Shown piece by piece: positions 47,758-62,100 of a stretch of 64,000 nt of DNA. Within the stretch, counting starts at the first letter, position 1; each line of letters starts with the position of its first letter. The translations under genes were made by a program, and so were the position numbers. The notes below the pieces were generated by a model, which was given only the letters and a program-made list of their open reading frames with translations, was not told the DNA's origin and made no database searches. The stretch comes from Annulohypoxylon bovei var. microspora (taxonomy: Eukaryota > Ascomycota > Sordariomycetes > Xylariales > Hypoxylaceae): positions 124,001 through 188,000 of the forward strand of contig MU405231.1 of NCBI GenBank assembly GCA_022836615.1, written 5' to 3'.

Positions 47758-49566
47758 CGTGATACCAATTGCTATCAATGTCAAAAATTTGGCAAATGAT
47801 CTCGTGGGGAGATTTTCAGTCCTTAGGTGGAACGACAGTGGACATGATTGGGAAAGAAGACGAGACGAGGTGTAGAGAGGGTAGTATTATAAGATAGTAT
47901 ATGTATGAGGGTCTTAACGTGCGGTAGCACAAAGCTTACAATGTAACGACTTGAGAGCCAAGGCAGAGACAAGGTAAGGAACTAGACCGCTTCGATGCTG
48001 ACGGAGAAGATTCGACGTATGTTATGCCCGGTACCAGTCGAGCAGAAAGGTAAAAGCAACAAAAAACTAAGCTGGGTGACCTGGAAGGGAGTTTATGAAG
48101 GATGTAAGAGATGTGCAGAGACATAAGATAGTCGACAGGGAGTCTGCTTGGAGTGTACAAGGACCCGGATAAAAAAGGCTCAGGGGACTGACTAAAACCG
48201 GATTTGGCCTTAGGGAAAGGTAGTGAGAGATAGACCCACATAGAATACGTAGGCTGTCAGAGAGGTTCCTTGGTAGAAGCCCAACAGACGTAGGTGGTGG
48301 TGCATGTAGCTATGAGGCCATTGAATGACGGGGTGGAGCGGATCTCGAGGAGGGATCTGACTGGTAGGGCGGCCTAGACTTACTAAATTATTAGCAGTAT
48401 AAGCCGGAATATGAATTCAGAGAATAAAGATGAGTGACCAGCTTAAGAAGAAGAAGAAGAATAGAGCTCTCGCGAACACGAATAAGGTGGCTGACTGGGG
48501 TGGCTGTCAGCTGTGGTGACGGAATAGTAGGCACACGATACACACTGCCCTCTTCGTACCAATCCTATGAGGTACCTACCTAGACTTGTAATTCATGGAG
48601 TAGAAATAGGCCTACATCGCTCTTCAGTAGGTAGCCTCTTCATATAGTGGCGAATATTCCTGCCCCGGATTGTCGGATGCCATTACCAATGGTCTGGGTA
48701 TCAACCGGTCGTCCTTTGAGCGGATTTGACCTTGGAGAAATTGAACGTAACCAATAGCTTGGATGAACATATTCGATGATTGGTCCCGATATAATGGGCT
48801 GAACTGGACTCGCAGATAATGCGCGTTGTGTACCAAGACCAGCCCCAAAGCAATACTTTAGCAGATCTGGCATGAAAGCAACCAGAAAAAAATATAGCTT
48901 GTACGTCAAATCAAAAGAGCTCCAGATCTGTGCATTAACACGCGGTGAATGTATGGCACGGTGCTTAAGTTACTGTAAGAGGCGGTCTCTGTGGTGGGAG
49001 TCGCTCACCGTGACACGCATAATATGGGGAGAGGGCAGCAGGAAACGGAGCTGCAAGAAGACAGCAGCGCTGTGCATACATTAAGCAGTTGCAGATGATT
49101 GACGAAGCACCCGAAGAGGGGTTTCCATGGACAGGGTTTTGACGACAGAATGCTTGGCTGGCTTGATGGCTAAGAGTGACCATAGGTAGATCTGTCCGAG
49201 CCGGAACAGGGCCAGAGTCGAAGCAGACGTAAACTTATGCAGGTGTATATCGCCGTACAGTAGATGTCTTTAGACTAACGGAAAGATGTCAACGACTAGC
49301 AGACGGGTCCCTGAGCTATCTTGCAGAAGGTATGAAGATAGATGAGGCTCGGGCCCGAGAGAGTCGACAGTCTCACCGCAGACAAAAAGAGTAGGAACCC
49401 GATAGTGACAATCCAAGCTTAGAAAAGAATATAACTTCCGATCTGGATAGGAAGAAGAGTTTGTGTAATAGCTATTCGACCAGGGGTTAAGATTATAGTA
49501 TCATTGACGTGATTGTATCTGCAAGTTTCATTCCTCAGACGGGAATCTTTTTTTAAAGGAACCTTA

Positions 49567-49600
49567 CATATGGTTCAGGTCCAGGTTCAGGTCCAGGTTC
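49567..49600 (+). repeat. Twelve-base tandem repeat (CAGGTCCAGGTT)
   Basis: Alternating GGTTCAGGTCCA units form about two and a half head-to-tail copies in a non-coding region between the AflR-like gene and the PKS. Confidence 0.85.
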
Positions 49601-52600
49601 ATTGAATGTTACCCTCGATCCGAGGAACAAGGGGTTAATTGTTACTAGGATAGTTGCATAAGTGTATAAATCTTAATCTTATGTACATATTTATAAATGT
49701 ACCGAAGTACCAAGTACCTATTATAATAGTAATATGAAGGCAGGTACAATCGGCATTCGGAATTAAACAACCGGAGTGGATGGATTAAGTGGATGACCTA
49801 AGCACTTAGGCAGTTAAAGTTAGCATAGAGATGGTCTGTGCTTTAAGACCGTTGAATGGCAAAGTCAACCTTCATTGAACAACTGCTAAAGCCAAAGCCA
49901 AAGCCAAAGCTTCATCAACTTCCCACTTATCGTCTTCTCAGCAGAGCCTCATTTCACCTACCTCCATCTCATTAATAACAGTTAATTACTTCTCTCTACC
50001 TGTATTTCTCTTCACATCAGTCCTTATACTTATCTTATTTTAGATACATGTCTCGTCTAGTATAAACTCTGGATCTCCAAGATACGCGCAAGTTGCCAAG
50101 ATATTTGACGGTTTCTTACTCAGCCTCAGCCCTATGAATCCTTCAGCACTACTACCTAGGTATCAGGGTATTCAGCAACGCGCACACCTCATGGTCCCAG
50201 GAAATTAAATATCCTGTGGATACTTACATACTATTCACTACCTGGTTACCATCGTAGTGTTGCATCAGTAGCCCGGGGGATCGGATTCACTATGCCCGGA
50301 ATCATCCCTTACAGCTAGCTGTGCCGAGTGGCACCCTCAACAGTCACGGCCGGCGCTCCCTTACCTATCATTGGTTTTGTTATCTATTATATGGGATGCC
50401 CTGTTGCAGCTCGCAAATGCTCCTTTACGCCTTCGTAACTTCTATCTCGCTGATAAGATAGTTTCGTCTTTTGCCCAAAGGGTTCCCTCGGTGTGGTAGT
50501 GGGCTCTACTGTGGTTTCATCGAGTTTTCTCGGACCTCCGTCGCGCATCAGGCGATGTAGTCAAGTTTGCCATTATCTCGAGCGAATTGTCTTCGAAGCA
50601 ACGAAAGCAACGAAGATGCTGTGTGTCCAACCCATGGACGGTGCCTCGTCATCTTCTGGGGAGGGATCCATCGAGCAGGTCTCCTTCAGCAAGGGGTCTA
50701 GAAAGGATCTTACCCGTTGGTGGTCTACCCGGCTCCACGGCGCTGTTTATACACGCTACGGCTTAATTGAGCTAGGGCAGGTCCGAAACCTGCGGTTACC
50801 CAGCGGTGTTAGAATGGTCCTTCTAACGGCACTTAGAATATCTGAATTCGGTCAATTTGCTAGGCCTACCGGTCCGAGTTGGCTTAGATTGAAGCTCTCA
50901 AGGCTCAAACTCAACCCGCTAGACGCGAAGCTAATATGGAGAGGCGCTACCTGGATTTATCAAGATATATGATAATTGAGAGCTCAAAGGACCTTTTTAG
51001 ATTTCTTGCATTTCGATCAAGCATACCCTGGGAAGTGGACGCAGTTGGGCTACTTGTGGCTGCTGTTCAGCTCGCTCTTGTCCAATGATGTCTCTTTTTA
51101 AGCAGCCCCCCAGGTCACGGCTTGGAAAACTAGAGTGGTTCGCCGAAGCCATTGTTCTCCGGCTGCATCCTAACACAGTCCATAACCCTCACCGATAAGG
51201 CCTGACCAAGAACGATAGCAAAACGACTTCCTTCTACCGCTCTAAGTATACTCATTACTATCCGTTCGCTACCTCCGTTTCGGGTCACTAGTTTCGTTAG
51301 CACAAAGCTTATAGACTCGGTGTACATCACTCGTGAGGTTACTCTTACAATCCACGATGTGTGCTCACTAGTTGCATCAGGTATCGGATTTTGTGACCCT
51401 CTCATCATACTTTATCCAAGCCCTTGGCTACTTGGCACCTCGCTGAAGTATACCTCGGCATAGACAAGAATGATCGAGACTGCATACTCCTTTTGCCCCA
51501 GGAAACATATAGCGAGATAAGACAGCTCTTATCCGGACAATACGTTTCCTATAGGAAGAGAGTCTAGGTCCCAGATATCACCTCAACTCGGATAAGGCCA
51601 GGACCAGTAACGCAAAGTCAGAACAGTCTTATGATCCTGCCGCACCTAAGAAGATCTAGACTGAGAAAATTGCCTACAATAGTTATGAGGTTGTCTACGA
51701 GTCGTGCAACTACAACACGGCTGAGAGCGGAAAGAAATAAAGAAAAGCTCAAAGTAGACTAGTGGATATTTATTGGACCCTGTATCGTGGAACATCCTTG
51801 TTCTACGTGCATAGAGCTTTTGGCTCTTTTTGGTTTGAGGGGCAGACGTTGTAGTCGACAAAGAATGACGATGTCCCGGGCAACGAATTAGGATGTCTGC
51901 TTTACTACTACAGCTTACCACAACTAAGTTTTACTTTTGTTTAATGTGGCCCTTGCGTCGGCAAACCGCTAATGACGAATAAATCGGCAAAGACCGATAG
52001 CGGCATTCTAGATTTATATAACTATAATGTCTATTGAAACTATGAATAGTTAAGGAGAGCTAACATACTATAGGACTGGAATCGTCACCGCTCATCGTCG
52101 TATAGTCCAAACCCTGCAATATCTAACGAGTTAGTCGATATGGGATGGGTTTCCTTGACGCCATTGACGCCATATCTTGCACGAAGTTCAAGGTCAATGT
52201 TGAACATCCCAACTAGTATTCATACTTACCTAGCGTTTCGAAGGCGCACCACCCGCGATGGGTTCGGATGAGCATGGGCTGCCGTGTATACTGTGACAGC
52301 ATAGATGCTTGAATATGGTATCCAATGTTCTGTTATTCTATTCGATCATATTACACAGGCTACGGTTTTAAACACAAAGTCACCGAGTACCAGATGCTAG
52401 GAGCGTTACCTCGGCGGACCGAAATTCTCATGCAAAATCACCACTTTCATAAGACCTCATCTTCGTTACTAGGTTCGGATTAGGGATTATCCTTGACTTT
52501 AGACTCACAGATCTCGAAGCTAATCTAAAACTAGCATTTCGTTCTACTACCTAGATTCCTAGTACAGGTCATCATTGTTCCAAGTTGGGTTTAAGAACAT

Positions 52601-55045
52601 CCGTATTAGTCTGTCCCTCCATGCGGGGTATAACGTTCTTCAACTCGCTCTAGCACACAGTTCTATGTCCTCGGCGATACTTTAAAACGTTATGTGCTTC
52701 TTTTATACCTCCCTGATCAAGCCTCAGAGTAACTCGGGTCCGTAGAGGGTTCATATATGCCGGCTCCGAATTTTCTTCAAAGCGTAATAACTCACTCGTC
52801 CGGCTATACTATCCGGCCGGAGCATAATCTTCCACGTGTGGACGGATATTGACGGTAGAGAAGACTAGAATTTCGGCATTCGAGCAACGACTGAGTTAAA
52901 ATGCGGAGATTTATTTCGGAATTTACCATACCCCCTAGATACCTACCTAGGTAACTCTCTGGGTAACCAACCTAGTCTGTTACAACAGAAGTTCCTAGGA
53001 AATTTATGTTTTTAGCGGGTTAGTGAAATGGTAGAATATGAGGAGCACCCGTCCTCGACGCTAAGTCGGGCGTACTCGGGATGTGGGAAATGGGGGAACT
53101 TTGGATGGTGTTGTGCCCCAAGCACCTTTGGTTACGCGGCATCTCAATGCTCGGACGAACCTGCAAGCCGCCCCGTCCTATTCATCAGACACGGCGGCAC
53201 GAGATTTCGTGGAACTCCGTGTCGGCTCATTTAAGATATGCAATTAATTCACGACAGCGTCACAGAGAAGCACAACCAGACCCCGTGAAGCTGCGGCAAC
53301 CAATGGCGTCCACTTTACCGACCATGCTGTTGCATGGTAAGCCTTGAGATTAGAACCCGATATGCTTCGCACCCGCAGCTTCTTCGCTCTCTTGTCTCTG
53401 TCCTTTTGCCTCATTCCGCAGGCCGAGCTTGGTTTAAGACGATTAATAGGTTTCAATACACTAGTCCGGATCATCGAGCTGTCGAAGTGATCAGCGACGG
53501 GAATTTGCAGACATCGACAGCGGGGAAAGGTGCTGTACATAGCTTGTATCGAACTGATGCAGAGACCCGTCAAAGAAATGGAGGCGTAGAGGAGGCTCAA
53601 CGATCACCTATGATAACCCATTTTCTTTTCATCCTCCCTTTCGGCCCTATTTCGAAACATCACCAAAAACAAAAAGGGCATCGTAAAAATACCATAACAT
53701 AGCGCGATTGCGATGTTTACGAAAGAGGAAATCGAAGACTGCAACTAGCGAGTTTGCATTTCCTGTTTCGAGGTCTTTGACGTCAATAGTCAGATATTAC
53801 AGAGACACGGGCGAAGGGTTCCGGTTTCACAAGCTAGCTGAGAGGAAATTACCCAATGGAAGCGAGAGACGCCCGATGAAACTTCGAGCGCGGAAAGGAA
53901 AAAAGGAAAAAAAAAGGAAAGGATCCTGATCCAAGCTGACTCTAAGACATCGCAAGGGGCACCCCTCTAAGCTGTCTACCTTCAATTTTTCCACTTTGGT
54001 GCACCTACGCAGCGCCATAGCTGGCTACATGTGGCTGCTATCTGCTTGCTGCTGTCGCTCGGCGGTATTGATTCGTATATCGCTAGCTTATGAACCTATT
54101 TGCTGCTGTGACACATGAAGCTTTCTTACCCACCCACCCCTTTTTGGTGGCCTCGAATATAGCTTAAGTGCATAGGTAGGTATGTATATGTAGGTAGATA
54201 GGAAACAAAATGAAAAGAAACAAAACTTACGAGCGAGTGGCTGGTGCTCCGCGCAAAGGGGGGGGGGAAGAGGGGCCAAGCCCTGGGGAGCTATGATTCA
54301 TGAATAGGCAATGGGCAATGTCGTGCATGCGCGCAAGGGAGGGAGGGTCGCATCGAAACGTGGTGTTTCTCCTCCGCGCAATGCCGCCCGCTGCAGTGTC
54401 ACTCCAAACACCCTTTTTGGGGGGTTAGGGTTGGGCGGGAGGATTGGAGGAAGGAGAACGCGCTTGGGATACCGGTTGAAACAAAAAAAAATTGAGGTTC
54501 GATATCTCGAAGGTGGGTTTATGTAGTGCGCGAAGGCGTGGGAAATACTGCACTGGGCCAGGTCTCATTCGGCCCATTATCTTCAGGTGCAGATACCTGA
54601 TGGGTGTGAAAGGGCCAAGCCCAGCGGGCCTTTCCCCTGGAGTGTAGGGGCGTAGGAGGGGTTAGAGAAGAGCTACCCTGTGTAGGAGATGAATCCTAGC
54701 TCAGAGAGAGAACGACTATAGAATAATCGTACTGGTAACAACAACTTCCCTTCTGTTTTCTCCTGTTCCTTGCCTCTTTGATCGTAGTACTTACTATACC
54801 TTGGGTCGCACGCCTACAACCTCTGCACTGCGTCGAGGGAACCGGGAACCCGACGGATCAACACCATGGGGTCGAGCTGTCGTGCTTCCTTAGCCATTGC
54901 CTCGCTTGGTTTCGCTCTATGCGGCCTTCCGACAAAAGCACATGTCGTGGACGCCTCCTTGTGCCACGCTGCGGCCATGGAAATATACCTGCGACGATAC
55001 AGGTTTTGTTGACTCGATCATGGGGCGAGCGCCACTCACGGCAAG

Positions 55046-55072
55046 GAAGGAAAGAAAAAAAAAAAAAAAAAA
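55046..55072 (+). repeat. Poly-A tract
   Basis: A run of about 20 A residues follows an interrupted GAAAG start. It lies in non-coding sequence about 1 kb from the PKS 3' end. Confidence 0.75.
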
Positions 55073-56150
55073 ACCTCGAATGTTTGAAGCTTGGAAAGGG
55101 AAGTTTGAGGTTTCCGTGATCGAGAATTTGGGAATCGATCGTGGAGGCGAGGTGGTCGCAGCAATGGAGGGGGCATCGGAGATAGTGGCGATAACGAATT
55201 TCGATGTGAGTCCCGCGGGGAACCAAGAATCACGAACACCGGCGGGGTTTAGTTTGAGGTTTGAAATCTTGGTTCCTCTAACGTAGGCCTTAAGGGATTC
55301 GTTGTTAGGGACATATGCATAACTATATCAACAGATGACTAACGGTGTTCGTGGAGATATGTTTGACACGTTTGACTGGACTTAGATTTGGCTATGTTGA
55401 CTTCTGTGGGCTTAGCTAATAGACGCATATTCCCGACCTCACGTATCTAAACGAGCATCACATTACTACGGAGAGAGATAGAATGTCTACCCGAATGTGC
55501 TTCATTTAGTATTATGAATGAATCCACGATCACATGTCAAATTACCTTGTATAAATGACGAATTACTCTACGATTAGTAGTATCCAGAGATTTTCGAAGC
55601 TAAGAATGGAAGACGAACATATCGTGCTAAAGGAGTGAGTAAAACGCGGTACCAACGAGCACGACTGTTTTTGTGTCTGAATAACTCGAACAATATCGTT
55701 ATCCACTTCGAACAATGCCAATGCAGTGAGTGTGTCACGGTGAGACCGTTGCGGTGAAGCATGAGCAAGAGCAAGAGAAGCACCGGTATCAAACAGTTAT
55801 GTTATGAGAGAACGTGAGGAATCTATATATAAGCTTTAATAATGCTCGGATTTCTGTGTGTTAAGCTCCTCATCCAATGAGGCTGACTTAGTACATCATG
55901 GTAGCCCGAGATTCTGTATCCACCATCCCAAGCTGCGACACGCGTCTATAAGTCCCGATCTTCGTTCCAAATTCAACGCCGACTGCCTATGTTGGGCTGT
56001 GAAGAGTCCGACAGTATTATAATCCCGAGTCATCATCAGCCATGCCAACAAAAGGAGCGTAAGCTGGAAGTATACTATATACAAGATAATGGATGTGGTT
56101 CTACATGTGTGAAAAAGAGAAAGCGAATGAGGTCGAAGTGAAGGAGAAGC

Positions 56151-59100
56151 TTAGGCGTGGATGCCTTCCTTCATGAAGCTACCCAGCTGCTTGGCAAGAT
56201 CACCGTGCATCATCGAGAAGTGGTTACCGGGCATGTGGTGGAACGTCATCTTTTCGGCGTTGAGGTACTCCTCCCAGCGGTTAGGGCCGAAGTCGGTTCG
56301 GTTGTCGAGGAGGAAGAGGGCATGGCCGGTAGGGTAGGGGTCGGGTCGCGGGTCGGTAGGCAGCTTGCAGACACCATCTTCACACCAGATAGCCGTAACC
56401 TTAGGGCACTTCTCCTTAGCGATCGGCTCGGCGGTATAGTTGGACAAGGCGGTGACCGATGCCGCGAAGTGAGGGAGCAGCCAGGATGGAATCTTCTTTG
56501 ACTCGGGCCCATCGCCCTCTCCAAGGAGACCGATCTCCGCGAACCATGCGTGAAGACCGGAAGGCAGAGGCTCGATGGTGATGGGGCAAGGCGCATCGAT
56601 GAGGATAAGGTTGGAGACTTCATCATTGGCCTTGGTGAGTTGGTTGACGATCTCATAAGCAATCACTCCACCTGCTGACCAACCAGCGACAGCATACGGG
56701 CCTTCTGGCTGACGACGTTTCATCTCGTCGATAAACTTGGTGGCCATTCCGTACACACCACACTTATATTCCTCAGGAGTCTTCATAAAAGGTGAGAACA
56801 TACCCCAAACGGCGATATCGGAGCCGAGTTCTGAGATCTCGGTGTAGGACGTAGCGCTGCCACTTCCATCAGGGATTATAAAGAGCTGCTTGCTGGCGGT
56901 GCGGTGGTTGCCTTGGAGAAGGACGGATGTTGCTTTCCTGTGGGGGTAGGCATCGACAACCGACGACTTGGTTACAGTCACGGTCTGAGTCTTGGTGATC
57001 GTCTGCGATTCCTTCTTAGTCTTGGAAGCCTTGGGGGCAGCAGGCTTGGGAGCGGGTGCGGCACGCTTGGGTTTGTCTTCAATACCAAGAGTTCGCTCAA
57101 TATCTTTGAGCGAAGGATTATGGCCTAGGAGATCACCGGGGATGTTAAGGCCAGTCTTCTCACGAAGGATACCGAGGATAGACAAGCTCATGAGAGAATC
57201 CATGCCGAGTGCTGCCAAGTCAGGAGCAGCAACCACTTCTTCGACCTCGACACCCATCTCAGCGCAGATGGTCTCGCGCACCATCTGTTGAAGCTCACTG
57301 TTGCTTCCGGAGTCAACTGGCGCTGAATCCCCCTTCACTGAACCCTTGTCACTCTCGCCAGGAGTAGTGACTTCAGAGTCCGACTCAATGTCGTCGTCAC
57401 TGTCAGAGGTGCCACTGGAGCCGCTTGATTCTGAAACGACAACAGCTGTAGCAGTTTCGAATTGAGCGAGGAACTTCTTGAAGGCACCGATGGTGGCATG
57501 GTCATTGAAAGCATGAGAGTCAACATTGAGTTCGAGGTCCTCGCGGAGACGGCCGCTAATAGTAAGGCCCATTAGAGAGTCAACACCAAGATCAGCGAAG
57601 GCGATGTTGTCCGCTAATTCGTCATGGCTAACACCAGTCTCTTTCGAAACAATCTCCATGACTTGAGAAACCACAGAGGTCTGGGCTAGTTTCTTGTTGA
57701 CGGCCGGAAGATTAGAGCTAGTCACTTGCTTCTTCTCTTTCGCAGGAGCCTTAGAGACGACAGGCTTAGCAGCTGGAGCGGACCGAGCAGCGACAGAATT
57801 AGGGTTAGGTAGCACGGCGTTGAGAATCTTGCGAGGGATAGACTGGAAGCGAATATCTCCGCCGATAGCAATGAGTCTATCTCCGTCGAAGACATAAGCA
57901 TCACCAGCCATCATCTTAGTACCCTTGACAGGCTGCATGCGGATGTAGGTCTGGTATGACTTCGAAGCATCAAGTCGCTCGGCGAATCTCATACTACCCC
58001 AACCATGGGAAATGAAGACCTGCTCGCGCGAATCAACAGCATCGGTGCCGTTCACGATGAAACCAGAGATGTGGCAGACCGAGTCGATCCAGTACGGCGC
58101 AGTACGGAATGTACCATCTGCTGGAGAAGTCTGGAAGACAACTTTGGCACTTGCCTCACAAGTTTCGCTGTTTAGGATGACGGACTCCATGCCTTGGTAT
58201 TGCGGGGAGTAATCGACAAGGGCGGTAAAGAGTTTGTAAGCAATGCCTCGACCAACCTTGGAGGCTTCGCCACGCTCTTCGGCGGCCTTAAGCGCATTGA
58301 TGCGTCCTTTGATCAAGTAGTCGACACGTTCGAATTCGTCCAGCCATTGTTGCTTGTCGCCGTAGTAGACCGTGCAGACAGCATGCTCGGTCCTCTTGGC
58401 ACCTTCACCAGTTATGAAGGTAATATTAGCCACATTCTCGGCGGCATTAGCTTTTACCTCCATGCGCAATACCTGACTCGATGCCTTGGCGTCGAAGAGA
58501 AGAGTCTTGGTAACCTCCATGTGAGCGACATTCATACCAATATCTTTGACCTCAGGGCGAAGAAGCTGGTAAGCATACTCGCAGATGGTTTCGGCCATAT
58601 CAGCATAGAGAGTCGACGGAGTCAGCATGACACCATTGCAACGATGACCGATACAGATCTTTCGGAGATTCTCCTCGGCCAGGTCTGATTCGGTCTCAAG
58701 AATGGCAATGTCGCCCTTGACTTCTTCCTTGGTGATCTTCTGGACGCTAGTGGTGGACAGTTTTGGCCTGGCTGGCTCGATGGCCTTGGTAGAAGCAGCC
58801 AAGGCACCACGGTTCTTGGTGATACACCAGTCACCGGTGTATTGCAGCCAGTAGTTCTTCAAGTCGAAAGAGTAGGTGGGCAGGTCTAGAAGGCGAACTG
58901 ACGCGTCGAAGTCGCGATGGAATTCGTTCCAGTCAAGATTCAAGCCAGCAGAGTGGAGCGTGCATAGAGTTGCACTAAGAGTCTTGTAGGTAGCCTCATT
59001 GCGGCGCAGAGTTGGAACAGCGATAGTGCTAGCCCCAAAGGCTGCCTTGACCATGTTGGCACATACAGGGTGTGGGCCAACCTCAAGCCAGGCAGTCTTT

Positions 59101-62100
59101 TCATCAATAACGCCGGATTGTTGAGCGGAAACAAGGCCGCCAAGGACGTTGACAGCGTCACGAGCGTGGTTGCGAAGGTAGGTAGGGTTAATAGGCTCAC
59201 CGTCAAGGAGCTTGCCGTGGAGAGGAGAAATGACTGGAATTTTGGGTTCTTGGAATTGAACTGAGCGGGCCAGATTCTCGAATTCATCCAAAATTGGATC
59301 CACCTGGGCAGAATGGAAAGCGAAAGGAACCTTGAGTTGAGTGCACTTGAAACTAGCATTGCCAAGTTGCTCGGCGATCTCGGCAATTTCAGTAGAAGTA
59401 CCACTGAGGACAGTCTCTCGAGGACCGTTGATGCAAGCAATGTTAGTTGTTGCCGCACGGTCGCCAAGTGCCTCTGTGACAGTCTCAACGGAGCCTTGAA
59501 CGGCCAACATCGCGTGGGTGCCAGCAGTACATTTCTCGACAAGGAGCCTAGCGCGAGCACCAACCAGGTAGATGGTGTCACTAGCAGAAAGAACACCAGC
59601 GACATGAAGAGCAGCGTACTCGCCTAAGCTGTGGCCAAGGACGGCACTGGGCTGAATTCCCCAAGACATCCAGAGTTTGGCTAAAGCCATCTCGAAAGAA
59701 GCCAAGCCTAGTTGGACGATGACAGGAGAGAGCTTCTGTACATCAGATTCACTGCCATCGATGAGAGGAAGGAAGGATGGGAAACCATGGATACGAGCAA
59801 GCTGGTCATATTCGTTGATAGACTGGCGGAAGATAGAGTAGTGTGCATAAAGATCCCTACCAAGACCAGCGTAGTGTGACCCCTGTCCCGTAAATAGGAA
59901 TGCAACCTTTGGCTGCTCAGGAGAAACGGGGACAAAGTTGGACTTCAGGCGTTCCTTGATTGCTTCCTGAGCCTCAATAAGACTAGAAGCAGTCACATTC
60001 ATGCGCCAGTAGTGCTGGATCTTGCGAGCAGTCGTAGTGTACGCTACGTGAGATACGGAAGTAGAGGGGTTCTCCTCCATCCACCTGACCAGGTTTTCGG
60101 CATTTCGGATCATAGAAGCCTTTGACTTGGCAGTGACAGTGATGACGTGTTGGGTACGAGGGTCCAAAGTAGCAGTCTTGTAGCGAGGGCCGTCTTCAAG
60201 CAGAATACCAGTGTTACCACCAGCAGCACTGAAGTTGTTAACGAAGACTCGTCTCGGCTTTCCGTCCCTCCTAGTGAATGGGGTTTTGTGAAATGCGATG
60301 TTGACACCGCGCTCTCCGAGATCTGACGGGAATGTCTTGTTGATCTCTTTTTTAATACCAATGTGAGGTGGGATGGCATTTTTCTTCAGCATCATCAACA
60401 CCTTAATGAGTGCGGTGACGCCAGACGCAGCTTCACCGTGACCTATGTTAGCCTTCACGGCGCCGAGGTAGAGAGGCCTTTCGGCAGATCTGTGTCGGCT
60501 AGCGGGGGCGAAAATTTCGGTGACAGACACCATCTCGGTACCATCGCCGGCCTGAGTGCCCGTACCGTGCATTTCGACATAGTCCACATCATGTGGGTCG
60601 ACACCAGCATCATTTAGGATAGCCGTAGAGAGGACGGATTGCGTTGGCCCGTGAGGATGGGTGATAGAGATGGCATCCGCTGAGTGGTTAGTCTGGCTGC
60701 CAAGGATAACAGCAAGAATGTTGTCCTTATCAGCAATTGCATCGTCGAGGCGCTTGACAACCACCGATGCACAAGCATCGGCACGGCAGTATCCGTCTGC
60801 ATCATTGTCGAACGTGTTACAGTTATGCTCCTTAGAGAGGAACTGACCACGACTCAAACCAGAGAAAATGTCCGAATTTGTCATACAGGACAGCCCACCC
60901 ACGATAGCTGTATCACATTCCTTCGCTCTTAGAGCCGTGCAAGCGACTTGAAGAGCGGCAGCGCTGGATGAACAAGCAGTATCGATGTTCAGACTGGGGC
61001 CGCTGAAACCGAAGTGGTAATTGATTCGGCCCGGTCCGAAAGCTCTAACGCCCCCGGTGATATAGTAAGTATCAACCTCCTGGGCGGCGTTGATCTCTCG
61101 CCAGTCGTCAGAGGTCTGGCCATAGAAGGTGCCAATGCGGTCTAGCCTTGTTGATGGTGTCCGGTTGGGAACATAGCCAGACATCTCGAGAGCTTCATAA
61201 GCAGTAGTCAAAGCCATACGCTGCATCGGGTCAGTCTGAAAAGCCTCTCGGGGCGACATGTTGAAAAAGCGCGGGTCGAAGTGACCGGGATTCTCAATCC
61301 AGTTGCCGTAAGGCGTGTGGCTTGTGTTAATTGCCTTCCCAGTCGGATCGTAGTGGGTTTCAACCGGAAATCGATCCGCAGGCACAACACGATGAGCGTC
61401 TATACCTTTTTCAAGAAGCTCCCAGAGTGCTTCGTGGCTAGCTGAATCAGGGAAGCGACCTGCCATACCGACGATAGCCAGTTTAATGTGACCAACAGAT
61501 CCATGGTTTCCAATTGAGGTCGCCGTAGTCTCACGAGAAACCTGAGGAGGCGGCCGCAGTATTACCTCCGCCTTAGTCTGTGATCGCAAGACGTTGGCTA
61601 ATGTGCTGGCAGCCTGCGTTGGGCCATAGGGAATCACTAAAATGCGAGAACCTTTGAATCCCCGTGCCTCAGCGGCGTTTCCGCTTAGAGTCTTGTGGAA
61701 TATTAGTGCTTCGTTGAGAATCTCGTGAACCACCGCCGCTAGAAGCGACTTGGTGTCCGTCTCGGGAAACGGTAACCCAGTGACACAGGACATAACAACG
61801 CTTTGAGGTTTTGACCCTGCTAGAGCCGTCGTGACAGCCTCATCATCAAGTCGAAGCATCTTCCGGATGTCTACTAACCCATGTAAATGCGGAGCATGGT
61901 ATGGGCCGTAAACCGGAATGGCTGTAGGTCTAGATTCAAACAAATCTTTGCCGAACAAAGACCGCAGCGTAGCTGGCGGACCAGATATCGCGATGTTATT
62001 CGCGGAAACGGCGCTCACGTAAGCGTGCGCGGCTTGAGAAATTCCCTTATAGAAGGTTAGATGCAATACGGCGTATCAGATTTCGAGAAAATCTCACCTC

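Larger units (their letters stand above)
47758..56150. other. 8.4 kb gene-poor region between the AflR-like gene and the PKS
   Basis: I see no gene with a domain or credible exon structure. Contents include short tandem repeats (CAGGTCCAGGTT units at 49567-49598, AAAGCC units at 49888-49910), AGGT repeats (48570-48585, 52940-52955, 54172-54203), a poly-A tract near 55046-55070 and a G-run near 54259-54267. The 159-codon open frame at 50493-50972 and the overlapping frames at 53028-53702 and 54778-55286 occur on both strands at the same place and are judged chance. Confidence 0.55.

Noticed and set aside
50493..50972. 159-codon open frame between the AflR-like gene and the PKS
   Set aside because: No domain, no family resemblance and no supporting exon structure; the length is possible by chance in ~8 kb of non-coding DNA.
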